From assembly GCF_020329435.1 (NCBI RefSeq), contig NZ_JAGKJK010000007.1:310001-374000 (forward strand): a DNA stretch of 64,000 nucleotides. The letters run 5' to 3'. Shown piece by piece: positions 55,359 through 64,000 of the stretch. This stretch comes from Bradyrhizobium hereditatis. GTDB lineage: Bacteria; Pseudomonadota; Alphaproteobacteria; Rhizobiales; Xanthobacteraceae. The notes beneath the pieces are model-generated. The model saw only the letters and a program-made list of their open reading frames with translations. It was not told where the DNA came from and did not search any database. The position numbers and the translations under genes are program-made. Numbering within the stretch: the first letter of the stretch is position 1; every line of letters begins with the position of its first letter.

Positions 55359-55679
55359 CGCCGTTTAAAGCCCTCATGACTTCCCCAACAAACCGAGACA
55401 GCCCCCTCAAGGGCTATCTGTGGTATGAGATGAACCGTCGGGGTGAGCCACACGAACGTGCCGCTCTCGTGCATCACAACCAGCACGCTCGATCCAACTT
55501 TAGCCGACGCCATACTCGGCCAGCGTATCTTTATCCTGGAAAAGAAACGCCCGTTGATCTTCTCGATTGTCAATCCGGCCGTCTTGGACGGGCTTGACGG
55601 CGTGCGCGAGCTCATGAACCTGCGGTGGGCTTTTTCTTCGGGTCGGGGTAGGGCGGTCTGCAGTCAGCTTCATGCAGCA

Positions 55680-56230
55680 ATCTTCATGATCTTTGTAGGC
55701 TCCGCGCATAACGATCTTGAGCACATCATCCGGCAGAGGACGCTATAGCGCCTTGTTGCTTGATCCCATGGCGTCCGCATCCAGACGTCACGCTCTTCAG
55801 CGGTCGCCAGGATCACGTGCATGGCTTTTGGGTGAATAGGTTCGATAACCGCGTTCGGGCCGTCGTCAGAAAACGTAGATGAGGTGAGGCCCGGGACCGG
55901 CTTTGGATTTGGTGCTGCGGTCGCCCTTAAACTCGGTCCCGATGCCAGCGCAGGCACAGAGCGGCCGATCCTCGTTTATCGCGAAACAGACGACATCCTT
56001 CTTTGTTTCGGGGGTTCGCTCCTGGGCGCATTCGGCAAAGCCGTTGAAGGGCGCCGGTTGTCCAGCTTGAGCCACACGCGCCAGTGTGGCGACGACGTGT
56101 TCCGGATGTTGCTCACTGGCGAGCCGCCGGTCTGGGCCGCTCAAGCCGCAACGGGTCGGAGATGTGGACGAAAGAGCGCTAACGCCTGAAAACTGCGTAC
56201 GCACGCTCCAAATGAAGGCTTTTCGATTTC
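55680..56230 (-). pseudogene. SOS response-associated peptidase (SRAP/YedK), decayed
   Basis: Minus strand: PFNGFAECAQERTPETKKDV and TEFKGDRSTKSK in one frame, then NAVIEPIHPKAMHVILATAE and DVWMRTPWDQA in a second, then VLKIVMRGAYKDHED in a third. This is the SRAP domain from its middle to its C-terminus. The catalytic Cys2 end is not recognisable. At least two shifts. Confidence 0.75.
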
Positions 56231-56308
56231 GTCCCGTGGCATGATCCCTTTTTTTAACGCGTCGTCGCTCCATACAATCGGCAGCATCGATTCCAAAAAG
56301 GACCAAAA

Positions 56309-56599
56309 ATGAAGAATGAGAAGAAGCCGGGAAGTGATCAGGGCGCGGATTTCGTCGAAATCACGATGGTTGTGAACGGTCAGCCTGTCGTCATTAAGGC
56401 CGTAGAGCAGCAGCCGCTGCATGTGGCCCGCCAAAAGGCGCTGGAGGAGACCAAGAACCTGGGTCAACCGTCCGAGAATTGGGAGATCAAGAACGAAGCG
56501 GGCGAGCTGTTGGATCCGGACAAGAAGCTAGGCGAGTTTGGATTTGGCAAGAAGGTGACGCTGTTCCTGAGTCTTAAGGCTGGCGTGGCCGGTGGCTGA
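56309..56599 (+). CDS. Bacterial ubiquitin-like protein with C-terminal Gly-Gly
   Basis: 96 residues. A beta-grasp pattern: ITMVVNGQPVVIKAVEQQPL, a central helix (HVARQKALEETKNLG), ENWEIKNEAGELLDPDKKLG and a last strand FGFGKKVTLFLSLKAGVAGG. The chain ends in Gly-Gly with no residue beyond, so it would be ready for adenylation without processing. It resembles the single-domain Ubl (DUF2604-like) found with E1, E2-like and JAB genes in bacterial conjugation operons. ATG at 56309; the stop lies inside the next gene's first codons. Confidence 0.82.
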   Translation: MKNEKKPGSDQGADFVEITMVVNGQPVVIKAVEQQPLHVARQKALEETKNLGQPSENWEIKNEAGELLDPDKKLGEFGFGKKVTLFLSLKAGVAGG

Positions 56600-57215
56600 T
56601 CTCCAAACTGTCGATCCCGAGGTCTCGCGCGTAAAGTTCGAGCGGGAGCTTGCCAACTATTGGAGCATGGAATCGGCCTATCGCAAGAGGGGCTGGATCC
56701 TGCTTGACGCACAGTTTCCGGAAATCTTCGTGGTTTTCGCCGCGACTAAGCCGAGACCACCTCCGATCGTCGCTGCCATCGTGCTAAATTTTACGAATTA
56801 CAATCTGCGGCCGCCCTCCGTCAGGTTCGTGGACCCTTTCACGCGCGAACCGATACCCGCCAGATTGCTCCAGGTGCAAATGCTTCGCCGTGCGGCAATC
56901 CCGGGCGCAACTCCCGAAACCATTCTGGCACTGGCCCAGCAGGGAGGGGTGCAAATGACAAACATGATTCAGTACAACAGCCCTGATGATCGGCCATTTA
57001 TTTGTCTTCCCGGCATTCGCGAATACCACGACAATCCCGCTCACACGGGTGATTCATGGCTGCTGCATCGAAGCTCTGGCGAAGGATCCTTAGCTTTTAT
57101 CCTCGAAAAGATCTGGCACCACGGGGTAAAGCCGATCGAGCATTACCAGGTACAGGTGCAGGTCCAGATCCCGGCGGTGAACGTGCTGCCCTCATTACTG
57201 GCCGTACCGGAATGA
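56592..57215 (+). CDS. E2-like protein with CEHH metal-binding motif
   Basis: 207 residues from a GTG that overlaps the Ubl gene by 8 bp. The key segment is FICLPGIREYHDNPAHTGDS with Cys138, Glu144, His146 and His151, matching the Metal_CEHH family that accompanies prokaryotic E1 and JAB genes. The N-terminal half (WILLDAQFPEIFVVFAATKP, LNFTNYNLRPPSVRFVDPF) looks like the alpha-beta sheet of an E2 fold. Cys138 could be the conjugating cysteine or a metal ligand. The protein probably takes the Ubl from the E1. It overlaps the JAB gene by 4 bp. Confidence 0.75.
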   Translation: MADLQTVDPEVSRVKFERELANYWSMESAYRKRGWILLDAQFPEIFVVFAATKPRPPPIVAAIVLNFTNYNLRPPSVRFVDPFTREPIPARLLQVQMLRRAAIPGATPETILALAQQGGVQMTNMIQYNSPDDRPFICLPGIREYHDNPAHTGDSWLLHRSSGEGSLAFILEKIWHHGVKPIEHYQVQVQVQIPAVNVLPSLLAVPE

Positions 57216-57700
57216 ATCAGATTGCGGACGTTACGGTCCTCTCGGTACCGCCTGGCTGCGTAGACGAACTCCATGCCCATTTGCGGAAGGTGGGTCGTGA
57301 AGGGCATGAAGGTCTCGGGCTTTGGGTAGGCCGTCAGACGGGGCACCATTTTCAGGTACATAGAACGCTCATTCCTGCCCAACGCCACATACGTACTGCC
57401 GATGGGGTGTGCGTCGTAATAGGACCTGAAGAGCTGCATCACATAAATGTATGGCTGTACCGGGAGAAGCTTGCGCTCATTGCCCAGATACACAGTCATC
57501 CCGGCCGAGCCTATCATTCCAGCACGGACGACGAGTACGCGATCGCCACGACGGTGGGGTGCTTGTCTTTGGTCGTGCCGGACTTCGCGCGGGTGCCCTT
57601 CGATCTCAGGAACATCGCATCGTACCGGCTTGACGGGGCTGGAGTGTGGCGCCCCTTGTCAGTTGGCCAGGTTACGCGGATGATTTTAATCAAGGATTGA
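57212..57700 (+). CDS. JAB/MPN (JAMM) metallopeptidase, deubiquitinase-like
   Basis: 162 residues. JAMM motif IHSHPGRAYHSSTDD (His94, His96, Asp106/107) and the upstream glutamate in GHEGLGLW (Glu33). A zinc peptidase expected to remove the Ubl from targets or trim it. ATG overlaps the E2-like stop (ATGA), and the stop is 3 bp before the E1 start. A free Ubl C-terminus makes processing unnecessary here, so deconjugation is more likely. Confidence 0.85.
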   Translation: MNQIADVTVLSVPPGCVDELHAHLRKVGREGHEGLGLWVGRQTGHHFQVHRTLIPAQRHIRTADGVCVVIGPEELHHINVWLYREKLALIAQIHSHPGRAYHSSTDDEYAIATTVGCLSLVVPDFARVPFDLRNIASYRLDGAGVWRPLSVGQVTRMILIKD

Positions 57701-57703
57701 ACC

Positions 57704-59239
57704 ATGGCCATGGCCAACTTCGTGGACCGCGCGGCGTCGGCAGCCTCGCGGGTGCTGACCAATTTCAAGATGTCGGCGTTCGAGGACAGGCTTGCCGCGC
57801 AAGTGATCGGAGTGTCTTTCGACGGCGCAGCCGTGCAGTCGCGTGAAGGCAGAGCCAGCCTGGATATGATCATTAGGCTATTGTCACGTCTTTATCCGAC
57901 GATCGCGCTGCGGCCGCTTGATGCAAAGGCGAAGAATCATGTTCCAATCCTGGAGTTCCTGGCGAAGTCCATAAATCCTGAGATCGAGCTCGCGAAAACC
58001 AGGAAGGCCGTCGCGGTTTCCGTGGTCGTTGGAAGCAGTCCGTCGCGCATTAAGTGTCCGACCTTCTTCATCGGCTCGGACGGATGGAGAGCCAAACTTT
58101 CTAGCCGCGGTCTGGTTGGCTCCGGCAAGTCGATGAATCCGTTTGGCGCGGGAGCCGCGTCATGCTTCGCGGCAGCCAACGTCTTTCGGACGGTATTTGC
58201 CGACCAGCTGGAGCAAGGCGACGCCGACGAGCTTATCGACCTGTCAATGCTGACCTACGCCCAGGGTACCCCTGACTCCGGTCCGGGTTTGGAAGGAACG
58301 GATATCGGCGAGACTCACCTCGTCGGGCTCGGCGCGATCGGCAATGGTGCCATTTGGGCTTTGGCTCGCACGGCGAGCCTTAAGGGATCGCTCCGTCTGG
58401 TGGACGATGAGGAGGTCGATCTTTCGAATCTACAGCGCTACGTGCTGGCCGGCCAATGTGATGTTGGTTCACCAAAAGTGGATCTGGCGCGTGCCGCGCT
58501 CGCGGACACGGCGCTGGAAGTGTCGGCTCATTGTGCCAAATGGGACGTCTATGTGAGCGACCGGAACGATTGGATGTTCGAAAGAGTCGCTGTCGCACTG
58601 GACAACGCTCCGGACCGCATTGCCGTGCAGGGGGCGTTACCGAAATGGATCGTAAACGCCTGGACACAGGAGCTTGATCTCGGAGTGTCGCGCCACAGCT
58701 TTGATGACGGCCGGGCATGTCTGGCCTGCCTTTACTTGCCTCACGGGAAGATAAAGGACGACGACGAGAAGATGGCTGAGGAGCTGAAGATGCCGGAGGC
58801 CCAACAGGAGATCCGGGATCTCCTTCAGACGAACAGGCCGGTGGATGTCGGTTTCGTCGAGCGTGTCGCCAAGGCCTTCGACATCCCGTCCGAAGCCCTT
58901 AAAGAGTTTGTCGGCCAGTCCGTCCGATCGTTTCACCAGCGGGCAATCTGCGGGGGGATTGTCATGCGCCTGACGGACGGAGCGCAGCCCGTGAGAGCCG
59001 TTGTGCCGATGGCATTTCAGTCGGCTCTCGCTGGCATAATGTTAGCGGCGGATCTCGTGAAGCACGCTTCCGGGCTTCTGAACCTGCAGACCACAAGCAC
59101 ACGGATTAACCTGCTTCGTCCACTCGCGTTGCATCTTCACGATCCCAAGGCAAAAGATACGTCGGGACGGTGCATCTGCGCCGACGAAGACTTCTTAGCT
59201 GCATACCGACGAAAGTACCGAAGCTGCAGAGCTCCTTAA
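57704..59239 (+). CDS. ThiF/E1-like ubiquitin-activating protein
   Basis: 511 residues. The N-terminal 200 residues are a separate domain without recognised motifs (an E2-binding or structural domain is possible). The adenylation domain follows: HLVGLGAIGNGAIWALAR (GxGxxG), LRLVDDEEVDLSNLQRYVL with Asp234/235, Asn242 and Arg245, and Lys258. Candidate catalytic or zinc cysteines are in ACLACLYL (339, 342), AICGGIV and RCICAD. It adenylates the Ubl and passes it to the E2-like protein. Last gene of the operon. Confidence 0.85.
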   Translation: MAMANFVDRAASAASRVLTNFKMSAFEDRLAAQVIGVSFDGAAVQSREGRASLDMIIRLLSRLYPTIALRPLDAKAKNHVPILEFLAKSINPEIELAKTRKAVAVSVVVGSSPSRIKCPTFFIGSDGWRAKLSSRGLVGSGKSMNPFGAGAASCFAAANVFRTVFADQLEQGDADELIDLSMLTYAQGTPDSGPGLEGTDIGETHLVGLGAIGNGAIWALARTASLKGSLRLVDDEEVDLSNLQRYVLAGQCDVGSPKVDLARAALADTALEVSAHCAKWDVYVSDRNDWMFERVAVALDNAPDRIAVQGALPKWIVNAWTQELDLGVSRHSFDDGRACLACLYLPHGKIKDDDEKMAEELKMPEAQQEIRDLLQTNRPVDVGFVERVAKAFDIPSEALKEFVGQSVRSFHQRAICGGIVMRLTDGAQPVRAVVPMAFQSALAGIMLAADLVKHASGLLNLQTTSTRINLLRPLALHLHDPKAKDTSGRCICADEDFLAAYRRKYRSCRAP

Positions 59240-59462
59240 CTTCGATCTGATCATTATTGGAAGGCCTCGCCTCACGGTAGGCGCCGCGAACGAGCCTCCA
59301 GCCGGACGCGCTATTTTCATTTGGTGAGGGCTACCAAGCTATTGAAATTGTTGAGGGGGCGCATCTTCCCAAATGCGCATGTAGTTTGGATTATCAACCG
59401 CATTTTGATTCCAGAACGCCCTCGGCAAGAGGGCGAACGGGAGGATCACTCCATCGCCTTGG
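59240..59462. other. Short intergenic region
   Basis: No gene. A GCCTCGCCTCACGGTAGGCGCC hairpin-like element near 59263-59284 could terminate the operon, but there is no T tract. Confidence 0.35.
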
Positions 59463-59990
59463 TCACGCCATGCCGGCCGCCTCGATCGCAACCGCAACCG
59501 ACTGCACGATCGCGGCAAAGCGGACCGCGGTCTGGATGGCCGCCGAGCTGACGCCGGCTTCCCGCAGCGCCTTCTCATGGGCGTCCATGCAGGCGCCGCA
59601 GCCGTTGATAGCGCTTACCGCCAGCGACCACAGCTCGAAATCGGCTTTGTCCACGCCGGGATTGCCGATCACGTTCATGCGCAGCCGCGCCGGCATCGTC
59701 TTGTATTCCGGATTGGAGGCGAGGTGAACGAAGCGGTAGTAGACGTTGTTCATTGCCATCACGGAGGCTGCGGATTTCGCCGCCGCGACCGCGGCCGGCG
59801 TCATCACGACGGCGGCCTCAGATTCCATTGCGGCGATCACCACGGGATTGCGGGCCGCGATCGCGGTGGCGAGCAACAGCCCGTATTTGCTCTGCGGTGA
59901 TAGCGTCTCATCCGACATCATCGACGCCAAGTTGAGTCTGACGTCCTTGGCGAAATCGGGAATCTGGTCCTTTAGCTGTTCAATCAACAT
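59463..59990 (-). CDS. ahpD: Alkyl hydroperoxidase AhpD
   Basis: 175 residues. The active motif NGCGACMDAHEKAL (CxxC with His) is that of AhpD, which re-reduces AhpC through lipoamide-type carriers. It is 6 bp after ahpC on the same strand, so cotranscribed. Intact. Confidence 0.92.
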   Translation of the reverse strand: MLIEQLKDQIPDFAKDVRLNLASMMSDETLSPQSKYGLLLATAIAARNPVVIAAMESEAAVVMTPAAVAAAKSAASVMAMNNVYYRFVHLASNPEYKTMPARLRMNVIGNPGVDKADFELWSLAVSAINGCGACMDAHEKALREAGVSSAAIQTAVRFAAIVQSVAVAIEAAGMA

Positions 59991-59996
59991 GATGCC

Positions 59997-60551
59997 TCAA
60001 GCAACTTTCAAGGTTTCGCCGCCGATCTCGCGGTTACAGGCGCAGAGCTCGTCGGTCTGTAGCGCGTCCAGAACGCGCAGCGTGTCCTTCGGGCTGCGGC
60101 CGACATTTAGATTATTCGCGTAGACGTGCTGGATCGTATTTTCGGGGTCGACCACGAATGTGTAGCGATAGGCGACGCCGTCGGGCGAACGCACATCAAG
60201 GCCATCGACCAGCCCGCCCTTAGTGTCGGCAAACTGCCAGATTGGCAGATGTTGCAGGTCCTTGTGCGAGCGCCGCCAAGCGAGCTTGCAGAACTCGTTG
60301 TCGGTCGAACCGCCTAGCACGACCGCATCGCGGTCGGCAAAATCCTTCGATAGCCGGGCAAACTCCGCGATCTCGGTTGGGCAGACGAAGGTGAAATCCT
60401 TGGGGTAGAAGAAGATGACTTTCCATTTCCCAGGGAAGCTGTTCTCCGTCAGCGTCTCGAACGCGCTCTGCCCGTTCTCCTCGTGCTGGTGAAAACCGGG
60501 CTTGACGCCTGTGATTTCGAACGACGGCAGCTTACTTCCAATTCCAAGCAT
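59997..60551 (-). CDS. ahpC: Peroxiredoxin AhpC
   Basis: 184 residues. Peroxidatic cysteine in FTFVCPTEIAEF and a C-terminal resolving pair in DELCACNREI, the AhpE/AhpC type that pairs with AhpD. It removes hydrogen peroxide and alkyl hydroperoxides. A sigma54 element (60606-60621) sits 54 bp upstream, so it is probably induced with nitrogen fixation to protect nitrogenase. Confidence 0.93.
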   Translation of the reverse strand: MLGIGSKLPSFEITGVKPGFHQHEENGQSAFETLTENSFPGKWKVIFFYPKDFTFVCPTEIAEFARLSKDFADRDAVVLGGSTDNEFCKLAWRRSHKDLQHLPIWQFADTKGGLVDGLDVRSPDGVAYRYTFVVDPENTIQHVYANNLNVGRSPKDTLRVLDALQTDELCACNREIGGETLKVA

Positions 60552-60605
60552 ATTGTCCTCACAAGATTGCTTCGCGCGGAAACCGATGATTCCGGCATCA
60601 GCCGA

Positions 60606-60621
60606 AGCAAGCGATATGCCA
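60606..60621 (-). promoter_or_regulatory. sigma54 -24/-12 element of ahpCD
   Basis: Minus strand TGGCATATCGCTTGCT, GG-N10-GC with good flanks. No exact TGT-N10-ACA was found within 250 bp upstream. Confidence 0.65.
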
Positions 60622-61060
60622 GATGATATCGCGATTCAACTGGCGGAAATGCAACAATCGGACGCTCGCTGTGGAGGCAACTCAACATCATGGTTTCCAT
60701 TGAATGGTCCTGCCTCCCTTTTTCAATGACTGAGTATGTTGCCGTGCTCGACCGGTTGCGCGCCTTTGAACGATTAGCCCAAGTCAACTGTTTGGGTGTG
60801 TTATAATGCCAAAAGAATGCGCTTGATAAGATGAACTCAGCGCGCGCGGCAATGTTCCGGCAAGCCACTGGTCATCCTCACTACGCGCACGAGGACCGCT
60901 GATGTGAGGTGGAGCGGGAGCTGGGACTGACCTTGTTTTGATCGATGCCGAATCGGGGATAGTAGCCGAGCGAGCTCGAGCCAGATTCGTTGACCAGGAT
61001 CAACGGCAGCGTAGACGCTTTTAGGCATAAGGAGTGATCTGGAAGAATTGGGAGGCATGG

Positions 61061-61276
61061 ATGTCAGCAACTGAAATCGCGACACGTCATTTTTCCGCCG
61101 CCATTGCGGAGGCGGAGGGCGCAGGTCTTGGAACTGACAGCGTTTGCCGCGCACTGCTTAGTTGTGTGGTCACGAAATATCTCGAGAGCCGGCCGGTCGA
61201 CGACGTTCAGTCGGAGCTGCGCTTCGTCGCCGATAATTGCGATCCAGCGACGGATTTCATGTTCATGCGGCCGTAG
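61061..61276 (+). CDS. Small conserved protein
   Basis: 71 residues. ATG 61061 follows GGAGG. Pattern TEIATRHFSAAIAEAEGAGL, SVCRALLSCVVTKYLESR and ELRFVADNCDPATDFMFMRP, helical with three cysteines. I recall close relatives as hypothetical proteins in Bradyrhizobium; no function is known. Confidence 0.65.
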   Translation: MSATEIATRHFSAAIAEAEGAGLGTDSVCRALLSCVVTKYLESRPVDDVQSELRFVADNCDPATDFMFMRP

Positions 61277-61904
61277 CGCGGCTGCGCTCTCTCTTCATCA
61301 CTGCGAGGAGCGGAGCGACGAACTAATCTATTCTCTCCTTCTGCCGCACGATGGATTGCTTCGCTGCATCAGCGACTTGCCTTCTGGGTGGTCAAGGCTC
61401 GCTCATGGCCCTCGTGTGAGAAGAAACTTCACGTTCAACGCGAGCACAGAGATCGATGTCAAGCGCGCCAAGCCCTCCTGTAACATCGCGTCTGTCATTG
61501 GCGATGTAACGGCGATCCGGACGGCTTTGGGAATTGAGTCATCGGCGCTCTCCCGAGGACAGCAAACATTTCGGCAGCGGGAATGTGAACAATAAGCCTC
61601 GCTGCTATTGCGACGCATGCGCGGGCAGAAATGTTCGACGGTAATTCGAGATCGACGCCGTAGGAGAGACGTACGCCGGCGGGGTCGCCAAAGGCGGTGC
61701 CCCAAACTGTTGCAACACAGCGTCCATTAGCAACGCTTTAACTACATCATCGGCGTTGAATTCGCGGCCACGAGCCTTGGCGCGTCGCTGCATTCGCCAA
61801 GATCGAGGCCGCGACGGACGTTCTTGGGGGAAAAATTGTGGATGTCCTCCCGCCGTGATCAAGCTGGGATCTGACGATCAGTAAATAGCCGCTAACGGGA
61901 TGGA
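61277..61904. other. No confident gene
   Basis: Frames on the minus strand are open but show no family motif. Confidence 0.4.
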
Positions 61905-62455
61905 ATGCGCGCGGATGCGCGGAGGCGCAGGGGCGATGTGGCGCCACCATCCCTCCACGACCTGGCGCTAGCACAGCAGCGTCGTACCGACATCTCCGGT
62001 GAAAGTCCGCCACGCGGCATGGTATTTTTCGGGAACAGCAGTGAGGAGCGGCACGCCAGCAATGATCGCATCAGCAAATTCCTCGCAGGCCCTGCCCGGA
62101 CGCCTCCTTCCTGGAGAATTTGTTGATCACGAGGAGATCGACGTGCCGTTTGATCGCCCGGGACACGACAACTGCGGCATCGGCAAACCCCTTAGCATCG
62201 TGTTTGCAGGATATGGCGCCGCTGCCGAGTGGCTGACAGATCGAAATCTCGCGCCCCCTTCGCAACGTCGAGTGCTAGCATGGTTTTTCGTGCCGTTTGC
62301 GCCCTTGAAGTTTCGCTGGACGATGCCGCCGACGCGCACGCCTTGCCGCGCGAGATCCTGGGTGAAGTCGGCGAGCAGTATATCCGCGTCTTGTTCCGGC
62401 CTGTAAGGATTGCCGCGACGCGCTTGGGATCGATCTCGGCGAGGTTGGCGATCAT
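61905..62455 (-). pseudogene. DUF2478 family protein, decayed
   Basis: Minus strand pieces in three frames: EQDADILLADFTQDLARQGV plus RVGGIVQRNFKGANG; then QPLGSGAISCKHDAKGFADA and VDLLVINKFSRKEASGQGL; then FADAIIAGVPLLTAVPEKYH and AWRTFTGDVGTTL. Together they trace the whole DUF2478 domain, often encoded beside molybdate transporters. Several shifts destroy the frame. Confidence 0.65.
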
Positions 62456-62470
62456 AGGCTTAATCCTCTT

Positions 62471-62625
62471 GGCTCGTTTCATACCCGCGGCGCTTGCCTG
62501 TCCAGCGTCTGCTACTGGCGTAGAGGCGCGGTGCCCTAGCGGTCAGAGGTCGTGAACCAGCGAGACGACCCTTGACCTGGGCGAATACATCCATGCCATA
62601 GTTGAGCCTTAGCGCATGGGCAGCG
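62471..62625. repeat. Diverged repeat of 63700-63870
   Basis: The two segments share CGCGGCGCTTGCC, an AGxxTCTGCTxxTGGCGT block and the stretch encoding YGMDVFAQVK / DGMDVFAQLK on the minus strand, in the same order. They are the modC 3' end and the following start, duplicated. Confidence 0.6.
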
Positions 62626-62757
62626 CCGCATCATGCGCGCCGTGCTGGAGGCCGCCGGCACACCTTTGGCCCGTACACTGAACTGCGCATCGATCGCAAA
62701 GCTAGAGAGCCTATTGCTGAAGGCGATTTCAATCCTGTCTGGTGTGGCTGTCCTCAC
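62545..62757 (-). pseudogene. modC remnant with internal deletion
   Basis: The minus strand starts DRIEIAFSNRLSSFAIDAQF as ModC N-termini do, loses homology at the P-loop, and ends with NYGMDVFAQVKG, the end of the TOBE domain. The whole ATPase core is missing. Confidence 0.6.
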
Positions 62758-63439
62758 GTGCTTTCCTTGCGATGCGCTTCTCGATCAACGCTGCGGCGAA
62801 GATTACCGCAAGCCCGAACGTCACCATGCCGACGGCAAGCCAGCTTGGCCACGGAGGAGTTTGGGAGCGGCTGCACCACGAAAGACAGCCCGCACAAAAC
62901 CGATCCGACCACAAGCCCGGCAAAGGTGGAGGGGAGCGTGCGTCCGTCCCAGAGAGACGCGCGAATCCCGCGACCAGCTTTGGCTGCGTCGACTCACAGG
63001 TGCCGAGCGCTTTCACAGCGTGCTCCGCGGCTGCGCCATAAAGCGCCGCCGCCGGATCGTAGATCGACAGTTTTGCGAAAGTCTCCGCGTCGTTCACAAA
63101 CTTCTGAGTGCAACTCCACAGCACAAGGTTGCCGATCGCATAGGTGAAGCGGCTTTCCGGAACCGCGAGACGGTTCTCGACCAGTTTGCTCGGGCGGGCA
63201 TCGTCGGCCGAGAGAAACATCTCAAACGGCGCCCCTTGCGTGATCTGGCCGTAAAACTGTCCGCTCGCGCCAAAGCTCATCGGGGCCTCGCCTAGTCTTC
63301 TGCTTAAACGACGCTGCATCTCCTTGGCCTGCATGGTGAAGTTCGCAGCGACAGTCACATCGATCTCTGCCGCTTCTGCATTTCCGACCACAAGCAGCGT
63401 CAGAATTGAATTGATCAGGATCAATCGGGTAAGCGTCAT
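62729..63439 (-). pseudogene. modA (molybdate-binding protein) fused to a modB-like end
   Basis: Minus strand: signal peptide (LILINSILTLLVVGNAEA), AEIDVTVAANFTMQAKEMQR, MSFGASGQFYGQITQGAPFE, MFLSADDARPSKLVENRLAV and FTYAIGNLVLWSC as in ModA. After about 63000 homology is lost. The last 50 residues form one membrane segment (WLAVGMVTFGLAVIFAAALI) that may be the end of ModB. ModA is about 250 residues; here its second half is missing, so it is a fusion made by deletion. Confidence 0.7.
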
Positions 63440-63481
63440 CGGGAATTCTTGGGACGGGGCCGCTGCGATGGCTTTGGCCAT

Positions 63482-63699
63482 CGCGGCTCTTTAGCTCCTC
63501 ATCCCAGCAATCCGCGTGCCGTTCAGGAAAATGGTGCGCGGCCTTGGTTGATGACAGTAAAACGCGCATAGCTGCCAGCGTGCCCTGTCGAATGGCTGGG
63601 TCGGCTTGTCGTGCTTCCGATATCGGCGTCTTCAACCGCACATGCGTGGCACGACAAGAGTAGAGGCTTAAGATGATGCCGCTCGCCTCTCGTGCCGAG
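63482..63699. other. No separate gene
   Basis: About 220 bp between the modA remnant and the second modC end. The open minus frame here shows no homology. Confidence 0.35.
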
Positions 63700-64000
63700 C
63701 TTCTCGTTTCACGCCGCGGCGCTTGCCGGCCAGGATCTGCTGTTGGCGTGGAAGCTGGTATGGTTTGCGGTGGCGGTTCAGAGGCCGAGAGTAGCGAGAT
63801 GTGCTTGAGCTGGGCGAATACGTCCATTCCATCCTTGAGTCCTAGCGAATCAAAGGAGAAACGCGTGATGCGCGCCAAAATCTCCGCGCCCGAGCCCCCG
63901 GTGCCGAGCGCAAGTACCAGCGTGATCTCAGCCGCGCCGAGCGGCAAACAGGCTCTGATGCGCGCCGGAAAGACATTGAGGATGGAGCCTGCGCGCGGCG
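63700..64000 (-). pseudogene. 3' end of a second modC, runs off the window
   Basis: Minus strand from the window edge reads GSILNVFPARI, ITLVLALGTGGSGAEILARI and SFDSLGLKDGMDVFAQLKHI, the TOBE domain of the molybdate ATPase ModC. After SLLSASEP the frame stays open for 180 more codons without homology, so the normal stop is lost. The rest of the gene is outside the window. Confidence 0.55.

Noticed and set aside
1..64000. CRISPR array
   Set aside because: No regularly spaced short direct repeats were seen anywhere.
1..64000. nod boxes
   Set aside because: I saw no convincing NodD-binding consensus; nod genes themselves are absent from the window.

Overview
The window looks like part of the symbiosis island of a Bradyrhizobium-type nitrogen-fixing alphaproteobacterium. 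The basis is the gene content and order: nifS, fixU/nifT, nifB, frxA, nifZ, then nifH, nifQ, nifV, nifW, fixBCX. A type III effector of the NopT family, a tRNA-Val(CAC) 3' fragment of 45 bp and many decayed genes and transposon scraps support this. nifDKENX, nifA, fixR and an intact fixA are not in the window. All family assignments come from reading the translations; no database search was run.

Layout. 1-4.8 kb: Fic pseudogene, a DUF6894 pair, a GNAT enzyme, then the tRNA-Val fragment. 5.3-8.7 kb: LysE exporter, PaiB-like protein and MocR regulator, all on the minus strand. 8.9-16.1 kb: a scrambled hipA remnant, the nopT effector behind a probable tts box, a thioredoxin-like gene behind a near copy of the nifH promoter, an intact hipBA pair, a small cysteine-containing secreted peptide, and an oxygenase remnant. 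16.3-30.1 kb: the first nif block (Rieske protein, divergent sigma54 promoters, iscA, nfu, nifS, nifT, SIR2-like gene, nifB, frxA, hesB, TPR, LRV, two nifZ-like genes, two small conserved genes, DegT-like gene, second Rieske gene, bolA and 2Fe-2S ferredoxin remnants). 30.2-44.6 kb: accessory and decayed DNA with ompW, a DPP4-type peptidase, an S10 peptidase, a type III PKS pseudogene, and phage and IS scraps. 44.6-52.8 kb: the second nif block (nifH, nifQ, irr-like, nifV, nifW, fixA remnant, fixBCX). 53.5-59.2 kb: SDR, HEPN-like gene and a four-gene ubiquitin-like conjugation operon (Ubl, E2-like CEHH protein, JAB peptidase, E1). 59.4-64 kb: ahpCD with a sigma54 promoter, a small conserved gene, and a decayed duplicated molybdate uptake region.

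How it fits together. NifA/RpoN control is visible as TGT-N10-ACA upstream sites and -24/-12 elements before the thioredoxin-like gene, the divergent 196-aa gene/iscA pair, nifB, bolA, nifH, nifV and (with a degenerate site) fixA'-fixBCX; ahpCD has a -24/-12 element only. The products supply Fe-S clusters (IscA, Nfu, NifS), FeMo-cofactor precursor (NifB, NifQ, NifV), the Fe protein (NifH), stability factors (NifZ, NifW, NifT) and electrons (FixBCX, ferredoxins, Rieske proteins).

The most unusual items are the ubiquitin-like operon inside a symbiosis island, the thioredoxin-like gene carrying a copied nifH control region, the fixA fossil that preserves an ancestral fixABCX order, and two possible pseudo-enzymes in the nif block (a DegT-like protein without its PLP lysine and a SIR2-like protein without the usual Asn). 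Many reading frames are broken by single-base shifts, which points to either real decay or residual assembly errors.
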